The notes under the pieces are model-generated. The model did no database searches, had not been told where the DNA came from, and saw only the letters and a list, made by a program, of their open reading frames with translations. Source: Leuctra nigra (Eukaryota > Arthropoda > Insecta > Plecoptera > Leuctridae). From it: DNA of 64,000 nt. The stretch spans positions 3,720,001 through 3,784,000 of the forward strand of contig OW203771.1 in assembly GCA_934045905.1 (NCBI GenBank), written 5' to 3'. Positions within the stretch are counted from its first letter, which is position 1. Each line of letters starts with the position of its first letter. This document shows positions 36,741 through 49,012 of the stretch, one piece after another. Position numbers and translations under genes: made by a program.

Positions 36741-37272
36741 GATTATGATGTGCGTGACCTTGAAGAGTTTTTAATCAATTTTCATCAATATCTTTTACCA
36801 ATGTAACTGTTTATAAAATAAGGCTTTGTAAGCGTCTTCAGAACTGTTCAATGAAAGTTATTTCATAGTTTGGAATGGTTTATTAGTTTTATTTCGTCCT
36901 ACAGACGTTTAGACGGCTGGGTAGTGAGTTTGACCTTGAAGAGTTTTTTTAATCGATTATTATCAATATCTTTTTCCAGTGTAATTGTTAACAAAATAGG
37001 GCTATGGATGTGAATTCAGAACAGTTTATTGAAAATAATTTCATAGCTTGGAATAAGTTATTAGTTTTATTTTGTTCAGCAGGCGTTTAGAACCCAAAAA
37101 TGTAGTAATTTTCGGGTTCTAAACACCTGTTGGACACAATAAAACTAATAAACCATTCGAAGTTATGAATTTCATTGAACTGTTCTGAAGACTCGTATAC
37201 AGAGTCTTATTTTATCAACAACTGCATTGGTAAAAGATATTGTTCAACTCTTCAAGGTCCAACTCACTACTC
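36741..37272. mobile_element. foldback MITE, one and a half units
   Basis: A ~170-bp arm (AAGAGTTTTT ... AACTGTTCA ... GGTTTATTAGTTTTATT) occurs twice in direct orientation (36745-36905 and 36935-37080) and once inverted (37100-37265), around CGGGTTCTAAACACCTGTTGG. Another foldback copy of the family lies at 51025-51430 in the same gene. It has no coding capacity and lies 18 bp from the donor of the next exon. Confidence 0.65.
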
Positions 37273-37289
37273 ATCCGTGTTAATCTCAC

Positions 37290-37504
37290 CTGGACTGTCT
37301 TGTCGAACCACCTGTTGGCCGAGTTGCAGAGACTGCCTCCGCCGTGGATCATCTGGTGCGCCATGTTGGTCTCGTCACGTGATCCGCACACGTGACCGCC
37401 GGGACTCGAGCCCGGGACGTTGAAGGAGGCGGGCAGAGGGTCGTCGAAGCAGACGATCAGCAGAGACTTCTCGATCTTCTCCAGGTTGAGTCGGTTGCGC
37501 TCGT
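37290..37504 (-). CDS. ChAT: choline O-acetyltransferase, exon 5 of those visible
   Basis: Acceptor TGCTGTCTGCAG/AC, donor GTCCAG/GTGAGA, phase 1 in and phase 0 out. It encodes DERNRLNLEKIEKSLLIVCF, then an insert rich in Pro/Gly/Ser (residues about 265-290 of the visible protein), then MIHGGGSLCNSANRWFDKTVQ. HGGG and NRW(F/Y)DK are invariant family motifs before the catalytic block. The Gly/Ser-rich insert between CFDDP and the HGGG motif is absent from vertebrate ChAT as I know it. No array adjoins this exon. Confidence 0.95.
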
Positions 37505-38018
37505 CTGCAGACAGCATCGAGACAACGTGGTGCTCAAACAGTGTAGAACAATGTGACATTCCGGCAGTTGAAACTTAGAAAGATCGAAAGAAATATCCAG
37601 GCATACCTGAGGGGGCGAGGGTTCCCCCCCCCCCCCCCCCCCGGGGAAAATATAATCTTTCCACATACACTTTCTTCTGTACTTCTCTCATTTCTTAAAT
37701 ATGTCACGTGTCTTTTTAAATTACAAAGAAACATCTTAAAACAATTTTCGAAGTCCCTCAGGCTCAGCCCCACAGGATTTTTTTTAGATTTTAACAATTT
37801 AAAAGTGATTCTGGGGCTCTAAAATGCATGAACTGTAGCAAACTACCCTCCAATTATTGCCCCGCAGGGCGCTTTTTTAGAATTTAAGTACATTTATAAG
37901 TGACTAGAGAGCCCCGCCATGTAACACATGACCTATAATCACAATATTTTCTGGTCAAGGTATAATAGATGGCGCAACCCTCGAACAACTCTTGCTGACG
38001 AATTGACTGATCGTGACA
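37505..38018. other. ChAT intron 4, proximal part
   Basis: Holds a 19-nt poly(C) run (37624-37642) followed by GGGG. The short frames here are intronic. Confidence 0.5.
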
Positions 38019-40375
38019 ATCTAGTGGAGCGGTCGCTCCACCCAGCCAAGTCGTACTATACACTCACAGTCACTCAACATACCGTAAATGCCTAATAAAC
38101 TGAGGAGCAGACCAAACACTTTTACTGTAAGCAACAACATGGCATTTTCGGCCTACTGGATCTCAAAATTGGTAAATCTCACATTGTTGCGAAATATCTT
38201 AATTTCGAGCTATGGCCCACCCCACTACATATACCAAATTTGGGAACAATAGGTTATGCCATTTGCGCGCTAGAGGACCGAGAAAACAGTGAAATTACAC
38301 CACTTTCTGATTCTGAAGATGATGATGATTCTGATGATATCACGAAACGTCGCTATCACCGCCACAGCCTAAACGGCTAAACCGATCGACCTGAAATTTT
38401 TACCACATGTGCACTTTTGGCGTCTGAGGTGCCTTTTTATAAAACCAACCGGAAGCCGCCATTTTGAAACCGGAAGTGACGTCATAACTCAAAAACGTCT
38501 GGACCGATTAGAACGAAATTAGCGCCATTCGATTTAGATGGTCATCTATATGAAGTATCAATAAAAAAAATATTATTTTCTTATTTTCTAAACCGGAAGT
38601 GACGTCATAAATACGCAATATTTAACTTATTTCAACAAATTATACTTAAAATACGTACATAATTAACTTACATTGTAACATAGACAATACAATTTATATA
38701 TTCAAGGTAGCAGTGTTCTCGGCCGCCATTCCTGAAACCGGAAGTGACGTCATATATCTAAAACGCCTGTACCGATTGCAACTGAACTAGCTCCTGCGTA
38801 TTCATTCTGCTATTTATTTGAAAAATCAATTGTGAAAAATGAATAAATAAATTAATGGTACCGGAAATGGCGGCAGGAACCACTAAATGAAACCGGAAGT
38901 GACGTCATATATTACAAACGGCATGACCGATTTTACGGAAATATAGGGATTAGGAATTCAGATGGTCGTTCATGAAGGTATCAACTAGATAAAACTAGAT
39001 TGTTTTCTTATTACCTATACCGGAATTCGGCCGCTATTTCAAAACCGGAAGTGACGTCATGTATCGAAAACGGCTGGATCGATTATAACGAAACTTAAGC
39101 TATTCTTCTTGGATAATCATTTTCATCTTATACCAAACGCAACTTTTCATAGTAACCAAATCGGTTGAGGCGTATTTTTTTAAAGAAATTAGTCCCTGCT
39201 CGGACATGTGCTACAAGCTGTATGAATAAACTAACAAAAGAAGTGATATCCCAGAAAAAACACTCCGTGTAAAAATACCAGCCAAGTCTCTTTAACTATA
39301 AAAAAAAATAGAAGAAATCTAAAAATTCAGCACTGAAAAGGAGTGATATCAAAAAAGGAGCCAAGTCAACGAATTTTCCAAATTTTAATCGTACCATTGA
39401 AATAAAAATATCAACCCCCGAGAAATACTTAAAAAAAGGACTTGGCGCATCGTTTTTTTAAAGACATTTTTCTATTCTTAAGCTTATGACACTCACATAC
39501 TACGTAGTTCAGAAATGCCTAGAAAAATTGGGACAAAACTTTCAAATTAAATATTGAACATTCTGTAAAATATTTTAAATTTAAATATAAGTTCGCAAAG
39601 AAACATAGCATTGTCTTACAAGCAATAAATACAGAACAGTTGTGTTTGTGATTGGTAGGTACCTATAGTTTTGTGGGTACAGCAACATACCTACTACAGC
39701 ATTATACTTTGAACCTTCTCGCCGTGTAATTAATTGCTATTAATTAACATTTTATACCAAAAAAATTCATAAATTACATAACGTATTACTTTAGATAAAA
39801 ATCTAGTCAGTAATTATTTGAGCAGCATGGCTCAGTGCACTAGTCACTTATACAAATCTCATTGACGGCCTTCTTGTAATGAGCGCTTTCGCTATTTCCC
39901 TCAGTCACGATATTGAGAAGTATGATTGATTAATATGACCCTAGAAATAGTGGCAATAACGAATAGACTAGGCCGCTTCCGTTTATTCGTTATTCGTTTA
40001 TCCGTTTATTTCCTCTGAATATTGACAACATACCAAAACTGCCAGTAGGTAAGAGTACTAGTTATATTAAAACGTAGTATGATTCGTCGATAATGAATGT
40101 GATATACTCAGGAAAATATACTTGTAGAGTTCTTCCTATACTTTTAGGATAGAAAAGTGTCTTTAAAAAAACGATGCGCCAAGTCCTTTTTTTAAGTATT
40201 TCTCGGGGGTTGATATTTTTATTTCAATGGTACGATTAAAATTTGGAAAATTCGTTGACTTGGCTCCTTTTTTGATATCACTCCTTTTCAGTGCTGAATT
40301 TTTAGATTTCTTCTATTTTTTTTTGGTATGGTATTTGGTATGGCTGGTATTTTTACACGGAGTGTTTTTTCTGGG
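38019..40375. mobile_element. composite inverted-repeat element, copy A
   Basis: It starts ATCTAGTGGAGCGGTCGCTC and ends TTTTTTCTGGG. The left ~1.2 kb contains five or so monomers, each with ACCGGAAGTGACGTCAT followed by a GGCTGGACCGATT-like phrase. The right ~1.1 kb (39250-40375) has two ~224-bp terminal inverted repeats (39250-39473 and 40152-40375) around a 0.68-kb core. Copy B at 41454-43535 shares the same order, but its core is inverted. No transposase frame is visible, so it is non-autonomous. Confidence 0.7.
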
Positions 40376-41453
40376 ATTGAATTGACCCTCGCGGAACAAC
40401 CGATCTCAATGGCAACTCAATTCTAAATCTTGATATCTTTTTTCAAAACAAACCGAAACAATAATTTAATATGAATGGATCTGTTCAGTGAAGAATTAAC
40501 CCAGAGTGGCAGTTTCTAAATTAATACACTTACTTTGAATATTGAAAACAACAACTGAAAAAGTTATGAACGAATCTAAACGAATCCAAATTCTGAATCC
40601 GAAATCATACCCAATTGAGTTAATTATACGAAACAAATACGCAACATAAAAAATTACAGCACAATGAAAGATTTCCAACATTATAAAATATATGCTAAGA
40701 TAACACGGGCCACACTATCAAGTTTATATGAAAGCAGAGTGAAGAGCATTTCTGTTCTTGTCTGACTACTCTCACGTGACCTTACTTTCCTCACTGCTAT
40801 TTGGTCATGATCGAAGAAGCACAAAGTATATTTGGAGCCCATGGTCAAGACTGAGTAGTAGAATTTAATGCGATTTTATTCAGGTCTCCACATAATAAGA
40901 TTCAACCTGATTATATAAATGTACGCATCTCTGCAGAAATCACAACAATACAATTTTGATTCCTAAATGGTACTGTCAGTTTTCAATATACTCAAATCAT
41001 TTTCAAAATGCGATGTGACGTAAGGAGGTACACTCGAGAAAAATTTCCAATATCAGAAAATTCTCTTGCGCCCCCTCCACCCACCATACACAACATTCTC
41101 AACCCCCAAAATAACATCTAATTACATTTAAATGTTGCTTTTCATGTGGTTCTATTGAGTCAAGGTCCACAGAGTTAAATTGTATTTTCTTCACTGCCAA
41201 TGGATTCACGGCTTCCTGAAGTTTCAAAGTTTCGAAAAAAGTGTGTTTTTCCATGATATTGTGCATTCCATGCAATATCTCTCGAAATACTCAACGGATT
41301 CGATTGAAATTGTGTGCACTTTATTTGGCTCGAAATTATCTACAGGAAGAGTCCGGGTTTGATTGAAAATGGGCTAAAATGACGATTTCTATAGAGGTCT
41401 ATCGTAACGCAACTTCCGAGCTCAAGGTCAAAACTGTACATTAATAGTAAAGG
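40376..41453. other. ChAT intron 4, between the two composite elements
   Basis: AT-rich sequence with only short frames and nothing recognised. Confidence 0.45.
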
Positions 41454-43535
41454 ATCTAGTGGAGCGGTCGCTCCACCCAGCCAAGTCGTACTGTACACTC
41501 ACAGTCACTCAACGTACCGTAAATGCCTAATAAACCGAGGAGCAGACCAAACACTTTTACTGTAAGCAACAACATGGCATTTTCGGCCTACTGGATCATA
41601 AAATTGGAAAATCTCACATTGTTGTGAAATATCTTAATTTCGAGCTATGGCCCACCCCACCACATATATCAAATTTGGGAACAATAGGTTATGCCATTTG
41701 CGAGCTAGAGGGCCGTGAAAACAGTGAAATTACATCACTTTCATCTTCTTCTTCTTCTTCTTCTTTAGATGATGATGATGATGATGATGATGATTCAGAT
41801 ATCAGGAAACACCGCTATCACCGCCACAGCCTAAACGGCTGAACCGATCGATCTGAAATTTTTACCACATGTGCACTTTTGGCGTCTGAGGTGCCTTTTT
41901 ATAAAACCAACCGGAAGTAGCCATTTTGAAACCGGAAATGACGTCATATCTCGAAACCGGCTGAACTGATCGGAACGAAACTAGCGTCAAACTATTCGGA
42001 CGGTCATATATATGAAAATACAATAGTCTAAACAGAAATGTACTATTACTGAAACCGGAAATGACGTCATAAAAATGAAAAATCAGACTTTAATCACCTC
42101 TTACTACAATAACTACTTATTCACAAGGTTTATAATGATACAAAACATTTATATAAACAAATTCTACGTGGAGTGTTTTCAGCCGCCATTTTGATAACCG
42201 GAAGTGATGCCATATCTCGAAAACGGCTGGACCGATTGGAACAAATCTTTCGCTTTTCTTCATGGAATATCACTTTAAGCATATTTGGGTACCAAACGCA
42301 ACTTTTCTTAGTAACCAAATTGGAACTGGCTTATTTTTTTAAAGGAATTAGTCATTGTTGTTTCGATATGTGTTACAAATTGCTTAAATAAACTAAAAAA
42401 AATTGTGATATCCCCATAAAAAACACTCCGTGTAAAAATACCAGCCAAGTCTCTTTAACTATAAAAAAAAATAGAAGAAATCTAAAAATTCAGCACTGAA
42501 AAGGAGTGATATCAAAAAAGGAGCCAAGTCAACGAATTTTCCAAATTTTAATCGTACCATTGAAATAAAAATATCAACCCCCGAGAAATACTTAAAAAAA
42601 GGACTTGGCGCATCGTTTTTTTAAAGACACTTTTCTATCCTAAAAGTATAGGAAGAACTCTACAAGTATATTTTCCTGAGTATATCACATTCATTATCGA
42701 CGAATCATACTACGTTTTAATATAACTAGTACTCTTACCTACTGGCAGTTTTGGTATTTTGTCAATATTCAGAGGAAATAAACGGATAAACGAATAACGA
42801 ATAAACGGAAGCGGCCTAGTCTATTCGTTATTGCCACTATTTCTAGGGTCATATTAATCAATCATACTTCTCAATATCGTGACTGAGGGAAATAGCGAAA
42901 GCGCTCATTACAAGAAGGCCGTCAATGAGATTTGTATAAGTGACTAGTGCACTGAGCCATGCTGCTCAAATAATTACTGACTAGATTTTTATCTAAAGTA
43001 ATACGTTATGTAATTAATGAATTTTTTTGGTATAAAATGTTAATTAATAGCAATTAACTACACGGCGAGAAGGTTCAAAGTATAATGCTGTAGTAGGTAT
43101 GTTGATGTACCCACAAAACTATAGGTACCTACCAATCACAAACACAACTGTTCTGTATTTATTGCTTGTAAGACAATGCTATGTTTCTTTGCGTACTTAT
43201 ATTTAAATTTAAAATATTTTACAGAATGTTCAATATTTAATTTGAAAGTTTTGTCCCAATTTTTCTAGGCATTTCTGAACTACGTAGTATGTGAGTGGCA
43301 TAAGCTTAAGAATAGAAAAATGTCTTTAAAAAAACGATGCGCCAAGTCCTTTTTTAAGTATTTCTCGGGGGTTGATATTTTTATTTCAATGGTACGATTA
43401 AAATTTGGAAAATTCGTTGACTTGGCTCCTTTTTTGATATCACTTCTTTTCAGTGCTGAATTTTTTGGTTTCTTCTATTTTTTTTATAGTTAAAGAGACT
43501 TGGCTGGTATTTTTACACGGAGTGTTTTTTCTGGG
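41454..43535. mobile_element. composite inverted-repeat element, copy B
   Basis: Same left end and same right end (CACGGAGTGTTTTTTCTGGG) as copy A, in the same orientation. The left part is shorter, with fewer CCGGAARTGACGTCAT monomers (near 41930, 42055 and 42195) and a GAT/TCT microsatellite at 41745-41795. The inverted repeats (42413-42638 and 43317-43535) are nearly identical to those of A, while the left parts have diverged more. The core 42639-43316 is the reverse complement of the core of A. Confidence 0.7.
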
Positions 43536-43798
43536 TCTTTTCTACGTGCCTGGTTCATTCAGTGTCTTTTGTCTATTTTGAAACGAATTGAACAATATTT
43601 AACACTCCAAACCAAACACTTTTTACAATTATGACAACTCTCAAAATATGTCTCAAATAAATTGAGCTGTTTTTAATATTATTTTTTTCAGAGTGCACAT
43701 TTTGTGAATAAATAGGTATTTGAAACATCGACTGGGGGCCACAAAAATTAGTCCTGCGGGCCGTAGGTCCTAGTTCTCCGTTCGACAGTTGCCATTAC

Positions 43799-43976
43799 CT
43801 TGCATGAGCCTCTCCCTGATGTCCGCCCAGACGTCGCGACGCTCTGACGTGAGGACGCCGACGGCCAGCGCCGAGGGCAACATGGACGCCTCTCGGATGA
43901 TGTTCAGGAAGTGATGACTCATCTCGCGCTCGCTCAGCCGCCCACGTGACTGCGTCCTCACGGGCATCGCGTACAG
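43799..43976 (-). CDS. ChAT: choline O-acetyltransferase, exon 4 of those visible
   Basis: Acceptor TTGTCTTGACTCCAG/CTG, donor ATGCAAG/GTAATG, phase 0 in and phase 1 out. It encodes LYAMPVRTQSRGRLSEREMS, then HHFLNIIREASMLPSALAVG and VLTSERRDVWADIRERL. The (V/L)G(V/L)LTSxxRxxWA motif is a strong choline/carnitine acyltransferase signature. Only the first ~18 nt and the acceptor are amplified in the 54-bp array upstream. Confidence 0.95.
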
Positions 43977-46495
43977 CTGGAGTCAAGACAACAACCATCT
44001 CAGAAACTTCATCACGGGCATCGCGTACAGCTGGAGTCAAGACAACAACCATCTCAGAAACTTCATCACGGGCATCGCGTACAGCTGGAGTCAAGACAAC
44101 AACCATCTCAGAAACTTCATCACGGGCATCGCGTACAGCTGGAGTCAAGACAACAACCATCTCAGAAACTTCATCACGGGCATCGCGTACAGCTGGAGTC
44201 AAGACAACAACCATCTCAGAAACTTCATCACGGGCATCGCGTTCAGCTGGAGTCAAGACAACAACCATCTCAGAAACTTCATCACGGGCATCGCGTACAG
44301 CTGGAGTCAAGACAACAACCATCTCAGAAACTTCATCACGGGCATCGCGTACAGCTGGAGTCAAGACAACAACCATCTCAGAAACTTCATCACGGGCATC
44401 GCGTACAGCTGGAGTCAAGACAACAACCATCTCAGAAACTTCATCACGGGCATCGCGTACAGCTGGAGTCAAGACAACAACCATCTCAGAAACTTCATCA
44501 CGGGCATCGCGTACAGCTGGAGTCAAGACAACAACCATCTCAGAAACTTCATCACGGGCATCGCGTACAGCTGGAGTCAAGACAACAACCATCTCAGATA
44601 CTTCATCACGGGCATCGCGTACAGCTGGAGTCAAGACAACAACCATCTCAGAAACTTCATCACGGGCATCGCGTACAGCTGTAGTCAAGACAACAACCAT
44701 CTCAGAAACTTCATCACGGGCATCGCGTACAGCTGGAGTCAAGACAACAACCATCTCAGAAACTTCATCACGGGCATCGCGTACAGCTGGAGTCAAGACA
44801 ACAACCATCTCAGAAACTTCATCACGGGCATCGCGTACAGCTGGAGTCAAGACAACAACCATCTCAGATACTTCATCACGGGCATCGCGTACAGCTGGAG
44901 TCAAGACAACAACCATCTCAGATACTTCATCACGGGCATCGCGTACAGCTGGAGTCAAGACAACAACCATCTCAGAAACTTCATCACGGGCATCGCGTAC
45001 AGCTGGAGTCAAGACAACAACCATCTCAGAAACTTCATCACGGGCATCGCGTACAGCTGGAGTCAAGACAACAACCATCTCAGAAACTTCATCACGGGCA
45101 TCGCGTACAGCTGGAGTCAAGACAACAACCATCTCAGAAACTTCATCACGGGCATCGCGTACAGCTGGAGTCAAGACAACAACCATCTCAGAAACTTCAT
45201 CACGGGCATCGCGTACAGCTGGAGTCAAGACAACAACCATCTCAGAAACTTCATCACGGGCATCGCGTACAGCTGGAGTCAAGACAACAACCATCTCAGA
45301 AACTTCATCACGGGCATCGCGTACAGCTGGAGTCAAGACAACAACCATCTCAGAAACTTCATCACGGGCATCGCGTACAGCTGGAGTCAAGACAACAACC
45401 ATCTCAGAAACTTCATCACGGGCATCGCGTACAGCTGGAGTCAAGACAACAACCATCTCAGAAACTTCATCACGGGCATCGCGTACAGCTGGAGTCAAGA
45501 CAACAACCATCTCAGAAACTTCATCACGGGCATCGCGTACAGCTGGAGTCAAGACAACAACCATCTCAGAAACTTCATCACGGGCATCGCGTACAGCTGG
45601 AGTCAAGACAACAACCATCTCAGAAACTTCATCACGGGCATCGCGTACAGCTGAAGTCAAGACAACAACCATCTCAGATACTTCATCACGGGCATCGCGT
45701 ACAGCTGGAGTCAAGACAACAACCATCTCAGAAACTTCATCACGGGCATCGCGTACAGCTGGAGTCAAGACAACAACCATCTCAGAAACTTCATCGCGGG
45801 CATCGCGTACAGCTGGAGTCAAGACAACAACCATCTCAGATACTTCATCACGGGCATCGCGTACAGCTGGAGTCAAGACAACAACCATCTCAGAAACTTC
45901 ATCACGGGCATCGCGTACAGCTGGAGTCAAGACAACAACCATCTCAGAAACTTCATCACGGGCATCGCGTACAGCTGGAGTCAAGACAACAACCATCTCA
46001 GAAACTTCATCACGGGCATCGCGTACAGCTGGAGTCAAGACAACAACCATCTCAGAAACTTCATCACGGGCATCGCGTACAGCTGGAGTCAAGACAACAA
46101 CCATCTCAGAAACTTCATCACGGGCATCGCGTACAGCTGGAGTCAAGACAACAACCATCTCAGAAACTTCATCACGGGCATCGCGTACAGCTGGAGTCAA
46201 GACAACAACCATCTCAGAAACTTCATCACGGGCATCGCGTACAGCTGGAGTCAAGACAACAACCATCTCAGAAACTTCATCACGGGCATCGCGTACAGCT
46301 GGAGTCAAGACAACAACCATCTCAGAAACTTCATCACGGGCATCGCGTACAGCTGGAGTCAAGACAACAACCATCTCAGAAACTTCATCACGGGCATCGC
46401 GTACAGCTGGAGTCAAGACAACAACCATCTCAGAAACTTCATCACGGGCATCGCGTACAGCTGGAGTCAAGACAACAACCATCTCAGATACGTCA
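43962..46495 (-). repeat. 47 x 54-bp array on the 3' splice site of ChAT exon 4
   Basis: The 54-bp unit (acceptor GACTCCAG, 18 nt of exon, then ~28 nt of intron) recurs with no length change from 43962 to 46446. Nearly all differences are single bases, chiefly GAAACTTC versus GATACTTC. Because 54 is divisible by 3 and the unit lacks stops in some frames, ORFs of 895 codons (minus) and 881 codons (plus) result. In the ChAT frame each unit contains TGA, so the array is intron. Confidence 0.95.
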
Positions 46496-46991
46496 TATCC
46501 TATTCATAGTTTGCACGAGATTCGTTTGTTTTACATCAACAATGTAAAAAAGTGTGTTTCCGGCCATTTTGGTGTACAGCTGTCCGGTTAGTCGAAGATA
46601 TAGTTTGTAAATGAGGTTTTACAGCTGTAAAAACTTCTTCTTCAGCCTACAATTGCAGGTAACCATTATCAAAAATATACTGAAAAACAGATGGACATCC
46701 GTTCTGACATGTTACACCAAGATGGCCGCACAACAATGCTAGATGATGTCACGTGAAAACTATGAATAGAGGGAACTGCCACATGCAGGTATGGCAACTG
46801 CCATGTTTTAAATCAATCCCGACAAACTTTTTATAAATACGATTGCAAATTGATGATAGGGCCGGTTTGTGTTCAACTTCTTGATAGCGTTAGCTGAGGA
46901 TGAAATCCTCGTTAGCTAGCTATCAAGAACTTTTAGCAAGAGGAACAAAAACCAGCCCTAAGAGGAAGATGATTGGTCAAGGTGTAATTTA
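46496..46991. other. ChAT intron 3, distal part
   Basis: AT-rich. The phrase ATTCATAGTTTGCACGAGATTCG (in pieces, 46502 onward) resembles ATTCATAGCTTGCACGAACTTCG at 48598, so a short dispersed repeat flanks both arrays. No gene seen. Confidence 0.4.
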
Positions 46992-47234
46992 GTTTTTTTG
47001 TGTCTGGGCTTAACGTCGCACTGTTCTGCAGCGAGGCTAATGGCGACGGATGAATGATTATGATGTTGATTTGGAGATGATGGTGAAGAGTAGGTAAGGA
47101 TGGTAGGTGGGAAGGAGGCGGTCGTGGCCTATTAGTAGGGTACCTTCCCAGCATTTGCCTGTCGACTGAGGGAATACCACGAAACAACCCCAGTCAGGAA
47201 AGACGGCCGCGGGAATCGAACCCGGGCCTCCGGA
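46992..47234 (-). mobile_element. SINE copy
   Basis: On the minus strand it reads GGCCCGGGTTCGATTCCCGC (pol III B box), a conserved body with GTCGACAGGCAAATGCTGGG and CCTACTAATAGGCCACGACC, then a tail with GTGCGACGTTAAGC and an A-rich end. It is about 85-90% like the copy at 57519-57754. The 5' A box appears to be missing. Confidence 0.75.
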
Positions 47235-47370
47235 ACTCAACCTGTTCCGTCCAACCCGTTCCATAGGAATTAAGGTGGCTTTGTCTGTTACAGTAAGGAA
47301 CTTTCAGGAGCTATAGTCTCATACCAGACGAAAATCACATAAACATAAGTCAATTCAAGTCGGCATGGAA

Positions 47371-48540
47371 CTTACTTGGTTCCTATACAGACGACTATGA
47401 TGTGCTCGTGAGCGACTTGGGTGTCCAGGGTCGAGATGAGCCGATCCTTGGGGTTACCGGGCACCCGGTACGAGGTGAGTAGTCGGTAGTACTGGGCCAT
47501 GCACAGTGCACGAAACCCACATAAACACAAGTCGGCATGGAACTTACTTGGTTCCTACAGACGACGATGATGTGCTCGTGAGCGACTTGGGTGTCCAGGG
47601 TCGAGATGAGCCGATCCTTGGGGTTACCGGGCACCCGGTACGAGGTGAGTAGACGGTAGTACTGGGCCAGTAAAACCCACATAAACACAAGTCAAGTCGG
47701 CATGGAACTTACTTGGTTCCTACAGACGACTATGATGAGCTCGTGAGCGACTTGGGTGTCCAGGGTCGAGATGAGCCGATTCTTGGGGTTACCGGGCACC
47801 CGGTACGAGGTGAGTAGCCGGTAGTACTGGGTCATGCACAGTGCACGAAACCCACATAAACACAAGTCAAGTCGGCATGGAACTTACTTGGTTCCTACAG
47901 ATGACGATGATGTGCTCGTGAGCGACTTGGGTGTCCAGGGTCGAGATGAGCCGATCCTTGGGGTTACCGGGCACCCGGTACGAGGTGAGTAGTCGGTAGT
48001 ACTGGGCCATGCACAGTGCACGAAACCCACATAAACACAAGTCGGCATGGAACTTACTTGGTTCCTACAGACGACGATGATGTGCTCGTGAGCGACTTGG
48101 GTGTCCAGGGTCGAGATGAGCCGATCCTTGGGGTTACCGGGCACCCGGTACGAGGTGAGTAGACGGTAGTACTGGGCCAGTAAAACCCACATAAACACAA
48201 GTCGGCATGGAACTTACTTGGTTCCTACAGACGACGATGATGTGCTCGTGAGCGACTTGGGTGTCCAGGGTCGAGATGAGCCGATCCTTGGGGTTACCGG
48301 GCACCCGGTACGAGGTGAGTAGCCGGTAGTACTGGGTGATGCACAGTGCACGAAACCCACATAAACACAAGTCAAGTCGGCATGGCACTTACTTGGTTCC
48401 TACAGACGACGATGATGTGCTCGTGAGCGACTTGGGTGTCCAGGGTCGAGATGAGCCGATCCTTGGGGTTACCGGGCACCCGGTACGAGGTGAGTAGACG
48501 GTAGTACTGGGCCATGCACAGTGCCTGCCCCTTCTCTCTG
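47371..48540 (-). repeat. 7 x ~170-bp array on the 5' splice site of ChAT exon 3
   Basis: The block from the exon (TGCATGGCCCAGTACTACC) through the donor CCAA/GTAAGT plus ~35 bp of intron recurs with donors at about 47371, 47543, 47708, 47883, 48053, 48213 and 48388 (spacing 160-175 bp). Unlike the other ChAT arrays it copies the donor side. The lowest copy carries two extra bases (TGTATAGG for TGTAGG). Only the highest copy, at 48393-48570, has a full exon with a true acceptor. Confidence 0.95.
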
Positions 48541-48570
48541 GCGGTGCAGCGTTCAATTGGCAGGGCTTTC
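48393..48570 (-). CDS. ChAT: choline O-acetyltransferase, exon 3 of those visible
   Basis: Acceptor GTTGTGCCATCAG/G, donor AACCAA/GTAAGT, phase 2 in and phase 0 out. It encodes KALPIERCTAREKGQALCMA, then QYYRLLTSYRVPGNPKDRLI and HEHIIVVCRNQ. MxQYYRL(L/F)(S/T)SYRxPG and EHIIVxCxNQ are diagnostic ChAT motifs. The six further partial copies lie downstream in the following intron and lack an acceptor. Confidence 0.95.
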
Positions 48571-49000
48571 CTGATGGCACAACATGAAATCAACTCAATT
48601 CATAGCTTGCACGAACTTCGTTTGTTTTATATCAGTAGGGCTAGAATATTTAGGGAATATAATTTCTTAATTTTTTGTTCAGATACGTCTGAAAATGACA
48701 CATAAATATGTTTCATGTGTTCCTGGTTTCAAAAATATGCGTTTTATTTGGCCTGAAAATGCCTTTTCTCAATTTTTCATGAATTCAGTCCTTTCTTTGC
48801 TATTTTAAGGTCTTTTGGTAATTTTATTTAAATTATTGGGGAAAATAATTATCAAATATTTGTTTCAAGTTCTACAACAATTGATGTTGTTAATTTCCAT
48901 CCTCCACTTGGATGACCAACAACGATACTTGACATTCATTTAATAATTCAAGTTCATTGTAACATCTTACTCTCCAAATTAAACTCACAAAAAAATGGGT
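48571..49000. other. ChAT intron 2, proximal part
   Basis: AT-rich intron sequence with no recognised feature. Confidence 0.45.
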
Positions 49001-49012
49001 TAATCGAATAAC

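Noticed and set aside
43795..46591. Two ORFs of 895 (minus) and 881 (plus) codons with an 18-residue repeat
   Set aside because: By-products of the stop-free 54-bp array. The minus frame is out of frame with ChAT where it enters the genuine exon, and the plus frame has no promoter, splice or domain support.
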